Below, in pieces: positions 45,801-63,665 of a DNA stretch of 64,000 bases. Below the pieces are notes generated by a model. It searched no databases, was not told the origin of the DNA, and saw only the letters and a program-made list of their open reading frames with translations. The DNA lies in assembly GCA_009760855.2 (NCBI GenBank), contig WPIO01000033.1:2811501-2875500 (forward strand), read 5' to 3'. How positions within the stretch are numbered: the first letter of the stretch is position 1; each line of letters starts with the position of its first letter. A program made the translations under genes and the position numbers. The stretch comes from Cristatella mucedo (taxonomy: Eukaryota > Bryozoa > Phylactolaemata > Cristatellidae).

Positions 45801-48800
45801 TAGGACAGCATTTAGTGGGCCCCTGTGATTCGTCCTTCATGTGCTTAAGCATGCTGGCACTGTGCATGCTGCCACTAACCACACTTGCATGCTGACCCTG
45901 TGCATGTCGCCCATAACCATGTTATTCATGTTGTTTATCAAGCATGATATTACTCACCATTCAATCGCGTTTCCCTTTGAAGCAAATGTAAAGCGCCTAG
46001 AAAGAGATTTGAGTTCTCTGAGGGTGCTTAATCAAGTGCATTATTATTATTATTATTATATCGCTAAGTCTCCAATGCGATGTCACCCGAACCGTGTTTC
46101 CGGTATTTTCAGACCGAGTATCACTGCAGCTGATGCCATCGATGGGAACCAGCCAACCGATGGCAGGAGTGACCAAAACGGTTCCCCGAAAAAGCACAGC
46201 AGCAGCATACTCAGCATCCTTTCAGCCAACCATTCTACACTTCAAAGCCAAGCTCGATTTGCCAAGGTCACAAACAAAATACCAACTGATTCAACAGCCT
46301 CTTTTGTGTAGCAACAGAAGAATCACCATCGCTTGCAGCAGCAATAAAGGATAGCCCACCGAAGGATTCGAACCCACGACCTCGGGACAGAGGTCGTTAA
46401 AAGCAACAGCCTTACCTAGCGTGCCATCACGGCTCACCACTGTCTCTATCGGCACTTGCACGACGAACGAAGCAAGATCATGCTGCCTGCGCAGCGCTCG
46501 AGCGCAGATGCTCAGGCAGCATGAAAAGAGGCAGCTTACCATCACGGGCCCGTTGGCCTGGCCACCATCCTTGCCGCCTGCTTCGGGAATGGAATCTTGG
46601 CTGCCGTCCGACAGAGGCACAGACAGGCACGCTCTGCTACCATCTGCCTTTGCGGGGCCGGCAGCAGGAGATGAGTACAAGGCATCCAGATGCGACGTGG
46701 TAATGGTAATCCTGTTCCTGGGTCGCTGGCCAGTGACCTCCAGGCGGTCGCTGGCCAGCTTCTTTTTCACTCTGTCAGCCACTGCCGACGAAGGGCTATC
46801 GGTTTGAAGGCGAACCGTGAAGCTAGCCGGTGCGTGCAAGCCGTTCGGTGGGCCCGAAGGGGTCTGAGCTCCGAGCAAAGCAGCAGCTGCCGGGCTTGGC
46901 TCTGTGCCGTGCGCCGCCGAGTCACCGGGCATCCCTCTCCCCGGACGTACGCGGAACCTGCAACACAATCACGACGATCACCACTCGTGAAATCGGTCGG
47001 GTCGCTTGCAATGCAAAGGCAGGCGACACCTCGGGCTTGGCCGAGCGCATTCGAGCAGCCAGACGTGAGCAGATCGACTCACTTGGCCTTCTGTCTCTCG
47101 TTCATCATACTCCACTCGTACTTCAGGAAGTCTCGAACAATCTCCGGCGACCAGTCGGGTTGCTGGGCGCTGACGGCGGAAGAGCGCTGTCTGATGAATG
47201 AGTTGAAAAAAGACGCTGCCGGGTTCTTTCCCTTCTTGGGGGAAGGTATGTTTCGGTACACGTATGGCGATAGCCCGCTTCCTGGGCTGCCACCAGATGG
47301 CAGGCTACCGTCCTGGATGGCAAGCGGCGGCAATCCTCGAGTCGACTCACCGATTGGCAGAGGTTGCGGCGATCCTTTGATGGAGCTGGAGGCCGCAGGC
47401 AGGCTGGTGGGGGCAGGCAGACAGGCGGCTGTGGCCGGCCCACTGCACGAGCCATCGACCGATGGCAGCTCACTGGTCGACAGAGGAGCGCTGCCCTCAG
47501 CAGCACTGGCTGGTGGCAGTCCACCGCTACTGCTAAGATTAGCTTGCCCAGCCGACTGCACAAGGTCTTCGATCGATGGGTATCGTTTGCGCTTCACCGG
47601 CTTGGCCTCACCAGTAGAAACCACGTGTGGGCGCTTGCGGCTGTGAGGGTGCTGGTCCGGCACAGCACCGTGTGGCCCGTTCTCACAATCGGCAATGCCG
47701 TGACCGTGGAAGTGGAGGGCATACTGTTGCTTCCTTTCCTCAACGTCAAGCTTGAATGCCTCGTCGGCAGCCAGAGCAGCCACTTCCCAAGCAGGCCTCC
47801 GCGATGGCCTTATCTGTAAGAACGATGGCTGCTACAGGGCATCTGTCACAAAGCTCAGAATAGGGAGCAGAACGTAATCAAGAAACCACCTTTTTTTAAA
47901 CTGCTGAGCCTGAATGTCTGCTGGGAGACTTGATTTGCCAAAATGTAGTAAGTCAGCCGGGGTCATAACTGTGGTCTTTCTCGATTACCGAGTCAAGCAA
48001 CTTAATCTATCGACTCAGTCTCTTAATGTGACTTGCGGCTCAGGATAACTCCTGATTGGTAGCTCTAGATGGTGATAACTGCTCTGGATCAATTACTGCA
48101 AGGCAAGAATGGCTTCAAATTGCAGAACTCGGGGAACATAATGTTAGATAGATTATAGTGGGAAAAGAACCCTGATGTACCAAAGATTCATTTGAATTCT
48201 TCTAAAAATGGGACAATAAATCTGCAATGAAACATAAGCAAACAGCACATGTATGGGAATATAGGGGAAATGAAATCGGTGAACTGCTTGGCATAAAATC
48301 TTGCCATACTTCGACTATGCACTTCGCCTTATAATGAAGCCTACACGAGGAATATGCGATACAGTTCGTGTATGCCTCGTTAGAATTTGACTACACTGTG
48401 AAAAACTACTACTTAGGAAGAAAGCTATTTGATACTTAACACAATATACGATGCTTTATTAACAATCTACAGGAAGCAATTTCTTAGTTCACCTTTGATG
48501 GGCATGTTCTAGCCAGGCCAGTGTTCAAGGTTTTGTCACTCACTTTTAGGTCCCTTAATTCTTTGGCTCCATCCTACCAATCAGATCTAGTACCCCACCA
48601 GGCTATGCATAGTACCACTCACTTTTCGGAATCTAGTTGTTAACCTATACCTCGTAAAACCCTCAAATCCTTTGGAGACCGTGCCTTTAGTTCGTATGGT
48701 CCCAAAGCCTGGAACTCACTCCGGCCTTCTGCCACGACATCTCCCGAGTTAACCAAATTTAAAACGAAACTAAAAACGCACCTATTCATCACAGCGTCTA

Positions 48801-51800
48801 GTGGGTCCATGTGATTTATCTTTATGTGCCTATGCATGCTGACACCGTACATGCTGCCACAACCACACCTGCATGCTGATCCTGTGCATGTCACCCCTAA
48901 CCACGTTATCCTTGTTGTTTATTGAGCATGCTACCACTAACCATTCGACCAAGTTTCCTTGCAGCAAACGTAAAGCGCCAGGGAAAGGAGTTCCCTGAGC
49001 GCGCTTTATTGTGTGTATTATTAATATTATTAGTGTTTTGGATGTTGTACAGATTATATTAGGGACCTATTTTTTTTAGGTTTTAGGCTTGTAGTAAACG
49101 GACTGATCAGCATTTTAATTTTTTGCTAGTATTGCTTGCCTTCTTGATGTGGCATCTGCATTCATCATTTGCAGTTCACCAAGTTCTTCAATTGATTGAC
49201 TTGTAGCCACGGCTTGATACAGTGGCTGAGGTGCAAAAGCTTGCAAAATACATTAATGACGAGCCATATTTGAGACTAGCAAACGTATGACCTATTTGAG
49301 ACTAGCAAACGATCTTTTCTAACCGCTCAAGCATTTATTTTAAAAACGACTTCGGTTAGGCAAACTTTACAAGCTAAAAGTTGGCTTACCATGCCTAATT
49401 TTGGTACATTCCAAAAGGTTGTTTCCAAACCTCTCCTCGGAGAGGTACATACAAATTACAAATATATGAAATTGTCTTCCTTTTCTTATACTGAGGAATG
49501 ATGAAATATAGATTATCCAAGCAACTCTGCAATCTGCATGGCATCTGAAACACTGGTCTGTCTAGAACATGTCATCGGAAGCAAAACTAGGTGTACTGCT
49601 TCCGGCCGCCAGATATAAAAATATAAAAGATACAACACAGCCACAGATAAAATATAGAGATACAACAGCACCACTAATATATATGTATAGTGCCACAAGA
49701 ATGCTAAATCTCATTCAGGGCACTTCACATATGCTGACATTTTGGTTAATGCTGATCAGGGTAGGGCTTCTGGACTAGTTCTCCTACATATGTCAGCAGC
49801 ATCTAACACATTTAAACACCAGATCTTTTTGGGACACCTCTCGATACCCCCAGGTATCACCGGCACTATGCTAAACCAGACCGGGTCTACTTCAGTAAGA
49901 GATGCCCAAGTTTATACGTAAATGGCTGTCGGTAATCCATAGTGCCCTTAAAGTTAGGGGTTTCAGGATCGGATCATAGACTCGTTGCTAAGATTCAAGG
50001 ATTGAAAGCCAAGATTATGTTTGGCAATGACATCGACCATAGGGAGAGTAGAGCCGGTGAAGAGAAGATCGAATCCTGAGGTACCCCATACTTTACGGTT
50101 AGTGACCAGTCATTGCATTAGCACATTGCTTCCACTGTCAAATCGGCCAACTGAACATTTAGAACCTGCTTAGACACGAGTACATCAGCCAACTAGCCAA
50201 CCACACATGTGACATTAGATCAACATTACTGCACTTCCCTTTATTGAGGACTGATGACCTGCGCCCAGTCTGTTCTGTCAACAACAGCATAGCTGCCACA
50301 TCAGACCACAACTGTCTGAGCTTCACGGTTACCTATCAAACATAGAATCGACTTCAAGAGCCTCTCTGTTACCTACAGGTCACTTCACTCTCGTGCAGCA
50401 GCCTACCAATAAGGCTGCATTCGTCTGCCAGTATGCTCTAGCACCCCATACTTGACTTTCAGCAATCTTGTTTCTCACACCAAATTAAAATATTTGGTGA
50501 TCGGGCCTTCAGTTCATATGCACCGAAAGTCTGGGATCTGGCTTTTGTCACTACACGCAATGATTTTTTTTAATTCATTTCAGTCACATCTAATGATGCA
50601 ATCTGTTCTGCCCAGCTTTCCCTGCAAATCAGCAAACACGCCTTTTCCCTTTCTTTGTCTTTTTTCCTCTGCGATTGGCAAATTTACATGCGAATGCTTT
50701 AATGCATGTGATTAGGAAGGGATCCTACTAACCAACCACCATGAGTAACTTTCTGTGAGATGTTTGAATATTTGTCTAAGCAAGATACTTGTGTACTTTG
50801 GCAAGCTTGTCTAAGCAAAGTACCTTGGTTGTCATTAACTCTTGTTTTTTTTATTGCTTTCTTTGCAGGCAGCTATCAACTACTCGGAAAGAGATTTGGT
50901 TCTCTTAGGGAGCTATACAAAAGATATTATATTCATTATTCAAGGCCTAGTCAAGGCACATAACTAAGGGATGTTTAAATTCTTTCACAGCACAGTGGTC
51001 TCAAGAGAATGGTCTTAATAGAGATTCAGTTCTCCGAGGGTGCTATACAAATATATTATCGCTATTACAATAATGATTAAAAATGAATACAAGCAGAGCT
51101 TAAATGAGGCCAAACAGTGGGCAGGAAATTAAAGCAATAAAACACCACAAGGGGGTATAGTAGCTGAGGAGCAATATGCCCAGTCGTCGTGCAATGACAC
51201 CAGGCACACCAAAAAAGTAGAAGCTACAGCCATAGCAAATTCAGCCAATTCAACTGGCACAGTACAAGAGATTTGGCTGCTTGGTTGGGTCGGATCACCG
51301 ACTGTAGAGTAGCCAACTCGGCACAAACCCACCAGTCCGAGCACAGTCCACCGTAAACTTCTATAATGACCGGGGTAAATCAAATTTTACAAAGGAACTT
51401 GTTGTTCCGCCTACATTATTAAACAAAAAAAAAGTTGTCCTCATACTGTTAACGATCACAATCAACACTTATAAAACTCTCACCTGTTCGAAGGAAACCG
51501 TATCCCTATGTAGCTGCTGCTGCTATTTGTACTACCTACTAAATAGCGACCGGTTAAATAATTTATCTACGATCACTTACTGCTAGCATAAACACAAAAC
51601 TTCCAAAAGAGAGGTCGAGCCTTAATATTGCTTATATATAATTAAATTTAATATTTTCCCCTCCCTCAGTTAAACAAGCTGCACACGCTAAATCCAACCA
51701 AAATAAGGGGGGAGGCAGTTTGACAGTACGAGAAGCAAAGGCTTACCTCAAATCTTTGCAGAGCAGCTCTCCTCTGCGACTTCTGCGTGGCAGACGAGAT

Positions 51801-53967
51801 GCAGTCGTTGGCATACTTTTCGAAAGCTGCTCGGCCACCATAAGACAGCATAAACGGCTCCGGCACCCAGCCACGTTCACCCTCTGCTCCGAAAAACAGG
51901 CAGTGGTAAGAGCGTGTGCCTCCTTTTCCTGAAATTAAAGTCGGTCGATCGAATCGTGCTAGGAGCACACCTGGCATTTGTAGGACGACAATAAAATGTC
52001 TCGGCCAAGATTCGATCGGCCGGTGATTAGAGAGCAGCAATATTTTCCACGATCTACATTACAATGCATCATTTGGCCATCATGTAAGCTTTCAGCAAGA
52101 ATACTGGTTAAAAATATTTTTAAAGTTGCCAGAATTGGTGAGCATTCAAGTTGCTTCCCATCGGTATCAAGTATGTTCAGCTTCGACTTAAAGGGAGGAA
52201 TAAATGCACTCTCTCTCTCTCTCTCTTTCTCTTCGAGTACCACAATCACCCGCATTGAATTACCGATACTACATGAAACGCTGTCTCGCCTAGGTCAAAG
52301 TATATTTAGTTAGGATTGGAGAAGTGAGCCTTTAGTTAAACAATTGCTGCATGATGGCATGAGATAATTTACAGATAATCCTTCGATAATCCAAAACCAT
52401 CTTACTTCGGAAAAAGGCAGTCAAGAACCCTCAAAAGACCCGGCTGGTCACTGACAACAAGCAAAGGCAAACAAGCCGTTCAAGCAGCAAGCTACAACAC
52501 ATGAATTATACCACAAACTCGCCCAATTTTTGCTCTCGGCAAGCGTGCAAGGGCGATCTTTGCAAGGTATTTGAGACCCGGCAAATACTGGATCGGCTCA
52601 GCTTCAAGCAAAAAGAGATAAATCAAAATGCCTGCATACAAGATTGAGACCAAACTACCGGCTGCTTCAACCCTTACGAAGGATACACATGCCAAGCGGA
52701 GCGAAAGCAAAAAATAAAGGTACTGTCGCAGGCCATCCGGCACCTAATGATTGAGCAAGCATCATCACTACCGACAGGCTGTGCATCTTTCTATATTCTT
52801 GCCATGCCACGTCTTTGCCTGCTATAGCAAACACGATTCTCCTATTCGAGTGTTTACTATCTAGCCAAGCCTCTGCAAAGTACTGATATCGCCACTCGGC
52901 AGCTGTACAAGCTTGAGCCATTCTCTCGAAGCACGCCGGATAGAGATTAAGTTCTCTCAGGGCACTAAAAAAACGACCTATTATTATTATCACGAATAAC
53001 TTTCTACAAATGAGACTCATTCACGATAAGGCAATATAGCATCGTAGCAATTCGCACGAATGCAAAAAAATGCCAGCGTCTACAAGGAATAAGAACGAAC
53101 ATTTACGGCAGGCGCCGACAGACCATCAAATGCGTTGTCAACAGTATCGAGTGCAGCAATCGACAGCGGCAAATGCCCGCCGCATGTCCGCAAAACAACA
53201 AAAAGAGCTAATGTAAGAGAAACCCGGTAAAAGCGACTGCAATTCCATGTCCACCACCAATACCCCTCCCACACCAACAGGAGGGCGTGTCACGTCACAC
53301 ACGAACATCGAACGAGCTACAATCACCGCCGAGGCTGCACATTGGCAGCCACAGGTGCTGCAGATATAGCAAGCAATTGATTCGTCGCACGGCCAGCCAG
53401 CCATGGGTCGCTCCGACGAACAAGCCTGAAGCTGTGCACTGCTGCGCGCCCACGCTCCGAAAACTACTCGGTCGGGCAAAGCTGCTGCTTGAGGCGAATC
53501 GGCAAGCATTAATTACCAGTAAATCTCGTATGCACGTGCTCTTCGGGGTCCGGCCAAATCATGCACGGCCACCACGGATGGCCAGTCAGCTTGGCCCACA
53601 CCATGTCACCAATGCTGAACTTTGCCGGCTTAGACTTTTCCAAGTAATCAATGTAGGCTTTGCTTTGCATGACAGCCTGCTCGGCGTCAGCATCGCCAGA
53701 GCCGCTCTCAGCCTCGGGCTCGGCTGCCGCCGGAGGCTGATTCTCTGCATCGCAGTCCGGGTGGGTAATGGCCCTCCGTATGCGGAGCTTAATGGGCGAG
53801 GCCGTGTATGGCAGTCCGACTTTCGGCATGTGACCACCGTCGTGGCTCTGAGCGCTGCCGTCTTTGGAGAGCCCGTCCCGCAAATTGTCCGGCCCGGTTC
53901 GGACACCCGCCGCCTGCTGGGCGGCTTCGCTCGACTGCGTCTGGTGTGCCTCCCGTGTGTCCTCCAT
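38922..53967 (-). CDS. NSD2-like: NSD-family histone H3K36 methyltransferase
   Basis: Nuclear SET-domain enzyme expected to dimethylate H3 lysine 36. Minus-strand exons: 53967-53517, 51928-51747, 47813-47083, 46957-46540, 43333-43114, 43010-42801, 42444-42265, 41994-41838, 41533-41325, 41235-41123, 41029-40760, 40596-40475, 40356-40220, 40049-39943, 39829-39628 and 39433-38922. All phases agree, giving 1406 residues (human NSD2 has 1365). Domain order: PWWP (about 115-205), HMG-like segment (about 405-465), four Cys/His-rich PHD-type modules (about 620-850), second PWWP (about 835-920), AWS-SET-post-SET (about 970-1165), then PHD/C5HCH (about 1185-1290). The HMG-like part is found in NSD2 but not in the short NSD3 architecture; the gene is best seen as a pre-duplication NSD. 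The start ATG follows an acceptor at 53990, so a 5' UTR exon lies upstream in the promoter region. An extra exon in the 3.2-kb intron 46539-43334 cannot be excluded. Confidence 0.94.
39943..41533 (-). other. NSD exons 9-14: second PWWP, AWS, SET and post-SET
   Basis: Second [22 protein letters not shown], then [39 protein letters not shown] and [63 protein letters not shown], the SAM/catalytic motif [10 protein letters not shown] and [10 protein letters not shown]. Post-[16 protein letters not shown]. All catalytic motifs are intact. After NHSCMPN the residues are LIS instead of the CET seen in human NSD2. Confidence 0.93.
41838..43333 (-). other. NSD exons 5-8: PHD-type zinc modules
   Basis: Successive modules: [20 protein letters not shown] with [27 protein letters not shown] with [26 protein letters not shown]; and [25 protein letters not shown]. 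The order and spacing follow the PHD1-PHD3 block of NSD2. The last module runs without a gap into the second PWWP ([20 protein letters not shown]). Confidence 0.9.
43495..43655 (+). mobile_element. SINE-B copy in the NSD intron
   Basis: AAGGTCGTGGGTTCAAATCC (box B), AACCTTTATTGCTGACTGTG, GATAGCCATTAAGGCTCGTC and a CGAGGCCGCTTAATCAACC end. Confidence 0.75.
44636..44805 (+). mobile_element. SINE-A copy in the NSD intron
   Basis: GGTTTGGCCCAGGGTTAAGA head, GAGCTCGAGCCCTTCGG box B, GTAAAGCGCCTGGATAGAGG, TTCTATTAGGGCGCAACATA and AAATAAATAAAT end. The inner 20 bp before box B are partly duplicated (GACGACTGAGGTCGTGAG). Confidence 0.85.
45405..46062 (+). mobile_element. LINE-1a copy, best-preserved C-terminus
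   Basis: An open frame from 45395 to 45766 encodes [57 protein letters not shown] and [20 protein letters not shown], typical of the region after the reverse-transcriptase catalytic domain. A CATGCTG/AACCACAC-rich 3' UTR follows. The tail is GTAAAGCGCCTAGAAAGAGA, TTCTCTGAGGGTGCTTAATC and (ATT)n. It lies antisense in the large NSD intron. Confidence 0.88.
46277..46436 (-). mobile_element. SINE-B copy close to an NSD splice donor
   Basis: On the minus strand: GTGATGGCACGCTAGGTAAG, GTCGTGGGTTCGAATCCTTC (box B), AGCGATGGTGATTCTTCTG and an AAAGAGGCTGTTGAATCA end. It starts about 100 bp after the donor of NSD exon 4. Confidence 0.85.
46540..47813 (-). other. NSD exons 3-4: linker and HMG-like segment
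   Basis: Exon 3 (243 codons) opens with [20 protein letters not shown], equivalent to the segment after PWWP1 in human NSD2. It then has a basic [10 protein letters not shown] patch (likely nuclear localisation) and a long Pro/Ser-rich linker. Its end, [12 protein letters not shown]...[21 protein letters not shown], aligns with the divergent HMG box of NSD2 (FLVFCQKHR...LLRSQWSLLSEKQRAR). Exon 4 is low-complexity with a [11 protein letters not shown] patch. Confidence 0.8.
48520..49035 (+). mobile_element. LINE-1a copy in the NSD intron
   Basis: Coding remnant from GTTCAAGGTTTTGTCACTCA, then CTCAAATCCTTTGGAGACCG, a 3' UTR with repeated CATGCTG words and the tail GTAAAGCGCCAGGGAAAGGA with GCGCGCTTTATTGTG. 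Confidence 0.85.
49670..49745 (-). repeat. LINE-1a/SINE-A type tail
   Basis: On the minus strand: TGAAGTGCCCTGAATGAGAT, TTAGCATTCTTGTGGCACTA and TACATATATT. Truncated copy. Confidence 0.7.
50255..50950 (+). mobile_element. Degenerate LINE-1a copy
   Basis: Frames recall ...[22 protein letters not shown] and [20 protein letters not shown], equal to the [18 protein letters not shown] and [16 protein letters not shown] blocks of better copies. The tail-like GGAAAGAGATTTGGTTCTCT lies at about 50886. Many stops. Confidence 0.65.
51005..51080 (+). repeat. LINE-1a/SINE-A type tail
   Basis: CTTAATAGAGATTCAGTTCT, CCGAGGGTGCTATACAAATA and ATTATCGCTATTA. A second tail immediately after the degenerate LINE copy. 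Confidence 0.7.
52210..52236. repeat. CT microsatellite
   Basis: A short run of CT units in NSD intron 1, about 25 bp. Confidence 0.8.
52915..53000 (+). repeat. LINE-1a/SINE-A type tail
   Basis: GGATAGAGATTAAGTTCTCT, CAGGGCACTAAAAAAACGAC and ATTATTATTATC, in NSD intron 1. Confidence 0.7.
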
Positions 53968-54854
53968 TTTCCCGAGTTGCTAATGCCGTCTGCAAGAAAA
54001 CGCGGCGAATAAATATCGGAACACGTGCCAGCGCCGAATTCGAAATCCGACGAGGTTGCAGTATCAAATCGCGTTCGCGGCGAGGTCATATATGCGTCGG
54101 TTACCCTAACTGCACCCACCCGACGAGGCCGTGTGCCCGGATTCCGGTCGGCCATATCGCATGGCAGGTACTCATGCACACTACAAGTCTGGCATCAGCG
54201 TACTTACCGTGCACGAACGCGGTACGACGGCGCACGAACTGAATACCGAGTATGTAAGCAGCTGCCGGAACGGCGTGAACCTCTCGCGGTGAGCGTATGG
54301 CGAAGCGCCCGATTATCAGCGCACCTTCAGCATGATCACCCGCACGGGACAGCGGGAAAAGAGCGCAGAAGCGTGATTGGTCGCGGCTTTCGGCGGAAGT
54401 CAGGGGGCTGCCGGGGCCAAGATGGCCCGTGTGTGACGCCCGCAGCGGATCTACGCTTCTCGGCTGTGCCCATCTGAGTTTCCCTGCGCTTCGCCAATAA
54501 CGCTGCTTAGCTAGGAGCCGCTGAATCGTCGCAGCACGGACCCGCCCCCCCCCCGACTCAAGTCGAAGCGCCGGATCGGGCGCCGCGGCATTTTGTTTAT
54601 GTTCTCGGTAGCTGCACGGACGTGCATTCTGCTGCGGTAGCTTTGGCATCGCGTTAACTACCGAGAGTGAGCATCGATGTGGTGGCGGTGTCGCTGCGGG
54701 TTTAACTCGTTATTTCGACAATGTACTACGGTAAGGAAGGCGGTTCGCCGATGTCCACCCGGCTCTCAGCAATCTGCTGCTGAGGTAGGCTCGGAGCTGG
54801 CTGCCACCTAGCTGCCCGGCTTGTTTGTTTTCGTATCTATACGGCACCTCTACT
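53968..54854. promoter_or_regulatory. Divergent promoter region between NSD and LETM1
   Basis: The start codons of the two genes are 887 bp apart and face away from each other. The interval is GC- and CpG-rich with no TATA box at an obvious position. It holds an inverted CCAAT box (ATTGG at 54376-54380), a direct CCAAT (54494-54498) and a YY1-like AAGATGGCC (54419-54427). An acceptor-like TTTTCTTGCAG on the minus strand just before the NSD start (around 53991) implies a 5' UTR exon of NSD inside this region. Promoter activity is inferred from arrangement and motifs. Confidence 0.65.
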
Positions 54855-62170
<7,316 letters not shown>

Positions 62171-63139
62171 TGGACTTCGCCACATCCTTGCATTAGCTCC
62201 GATTGGTGCTTGTGCCGACTCTTTGCTTCTCTTTGCTGCCCTACTGCGCTCCTGATGCTAGAGGTCTGGCAAATTGGTGTTTCGGGATTAATAGGTATAC
62301 GTCAACTAAATACATGCATACATTCAGCTTGTTCTTGCTAGTTTCATAGCAGCTTGCTAAAAGTGTCTTTGTTCTTGCTGTCGTAAACATGTCCTGAATT
62401 ATTAATTGATCAAGGCATGGATTGAGGTGCAGTTTGCTATGTCTGTTGACTGATTTTTTGGTCGATTATGCAAGTGTCTCAAAATAGTTATGATTAAACC
62501 ATTGGTGTACAGTCACACTCTTTGACCGTTGCTCATTCGAAATCTATGACTAAAACCAAAATCCTTTCATATACTTCTAAGCTCTGGCTACAGGATGAAA
62601 TAATGCTTGTACTATGTTGATATTTGTTAATGTCAGTCAGATATCAGATTATGGATTGCCTTTGCCACTTAAAAATTTCTTACTTTTTAAAAACAATAAG
62701 CTGTTTAAGCCATTTAATTTAGATTTGAAGGACCAGCTATAAAAGCCTCGATTTTATTGGTGCTGAAGCCTCCTCTAAACCTGATCCTAAGAATCACTCA
62801 GCAGAGCAGGCTGGCAAAACTTACAAAGCTGACAGTTACCTACAATACAATCTTGACAGTTAACTACAATATTAGATGAAGAATGGACAACGAACTCTGC
62901 ACACGTTCGAGTTGATGAGCTGCAAAGATTCTTGACAAAATGCTACAGGTAAATGTACTGGCTGATAGTTCAAATGCATGGAAGGCATACAAATGGATCT
63001 AAACGATAAGGATGCAGTTGTGTTAAAGAAGATGGACCGTGTACCGTCGGCTGCCCACTATTGTTGATATTAGATTCCACAAGCTATTAAATGCTGAAAA
63101 GTAAGGATTGCTGATTAAAAAAAACCTCATTTTTTTAGT

Positions 63140-63265
63140 GGCAGGAGCGACTTATTGGCCATCCTTGCAGGTTGCTGCTGGCAAATAAAGTATCCACCCA
63201 CTGAAAGACTCGACCCCACAATCTTTGCCGTGAAGAGCGAGCAGCCTACCCCAGGCTAAGACCAA
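63140..63265 (-). repeat. Degenerate SINE-B copy
   Basis: On the minus strand: GATTGTGGGGTCGAGTCTTT (box B), GTGGGTGGATACTTTATTTG and GGATGGCCAATAAG, in SINE-B order. Confidence 0.65.
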
Positions 63266-63281
63266 GGATTTAGAAATACTG

Positions 63282-63440
63282 CTGGTTTGGTCCGGTGGTT
63301 AAGGTGCTTGCCCCGACCAAAGTCAATGTGAATGCATTTGATGGCCGATGTCGTGGGCTCGAGCACCGTGGCTTATGTGAAACACCTGAATAGAGATTAA
63401 GTTCTTTTAGGGTGCTGCACAAATGAATTATATTTTTACA
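63282..63440 (+). mobile_element. SINE-A copy
   Basis: GGTTTGGTCCGGTGGTTAAG (box-A region), GTCGTGGGCTCGAGCACCG (box B), GTGAAACACCTGAATAGAGA, TTCTTTTAGGGTGCTGCACA and AATGAATTATATTT. Confidence 0.85.
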
Positions 63441-63519
63441 TCCTCTTGAAGGTGGTATTTAATGCCCAACCTACGACGATTCATGGTACTGAGGCTTTAT
63501 AAAAAATAATAATAAAAAT

Positions 63520-63596
63520 GCATTTGTATAATGCTCCCAGAGAGCAAAATGTCGTTAGAGGCACTTTATATAAGCTGTAAAGGAAGCACGCTAAAA
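63520..63596 (-). repeat. LINE-1a 3' tail, cut by a DNA transposon end
   Basis: On the minus strand: GCTTCCTTTACAGC, TATAAAGTGCCTCTAACGAC and TGGGAGCATTATACAAATGC. The LINE match stops where the transposon-like terminus begins. Confidence 0.65.
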
Positions 63597-63665
63597 CAGT
63601 CGTCCCTCACTACATCGCACTTCGACTTTCACAGCTTCAATCTATGGCCGTCTTTTGAAATACGT
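63597..63665 (+). mobile_element. Probable pogo/Tigger-like terminal inverted repeat
   Basis: CAGTCGTCCCTCACTACATC followed by GCACTTCGACTTTCACAGCT. The CAGT-GTCCCTC-CTAtATCGC-GTTCGaCTTTC-C-GC pattern is typical of Tigger-like DNA transposon ends. The matching second end is not seen before the window stops. Confidence 0.55.

Larger units (their letters stand above)
51747..53967 (-). other. NSD exons 1-2: N-terminal PWWP domain
   Basis: Exon 1 ends within [20 protein letters not shown], the PWWP signature. Exon 2 continues with [20 protein letters not shown] and a helical end ([12 protein letters not shown]). The domain reads methylated H3K36 and DNA in known NSD proteins. The first 110 residues are Ser/Gln/Glu-rich and probably disordered. 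The intron between the two exons (53516-51929) holds a LINE-1a-type tail at 52915-53000. Confidence 0.9.

Noticed and set aside
46690-47646. 318-codon open frame on the plus strand
   Set aside because: It is the antisense shadow of the GC-rich NSD exons 3-4 and crosses their intron.
52492-52743. Hydrophobic 83-residue frame in NSD intron 1
   Set aside because: It has membrane-like composition but no homology I recognise, lies in an intron and lacks coding features; probably chance.
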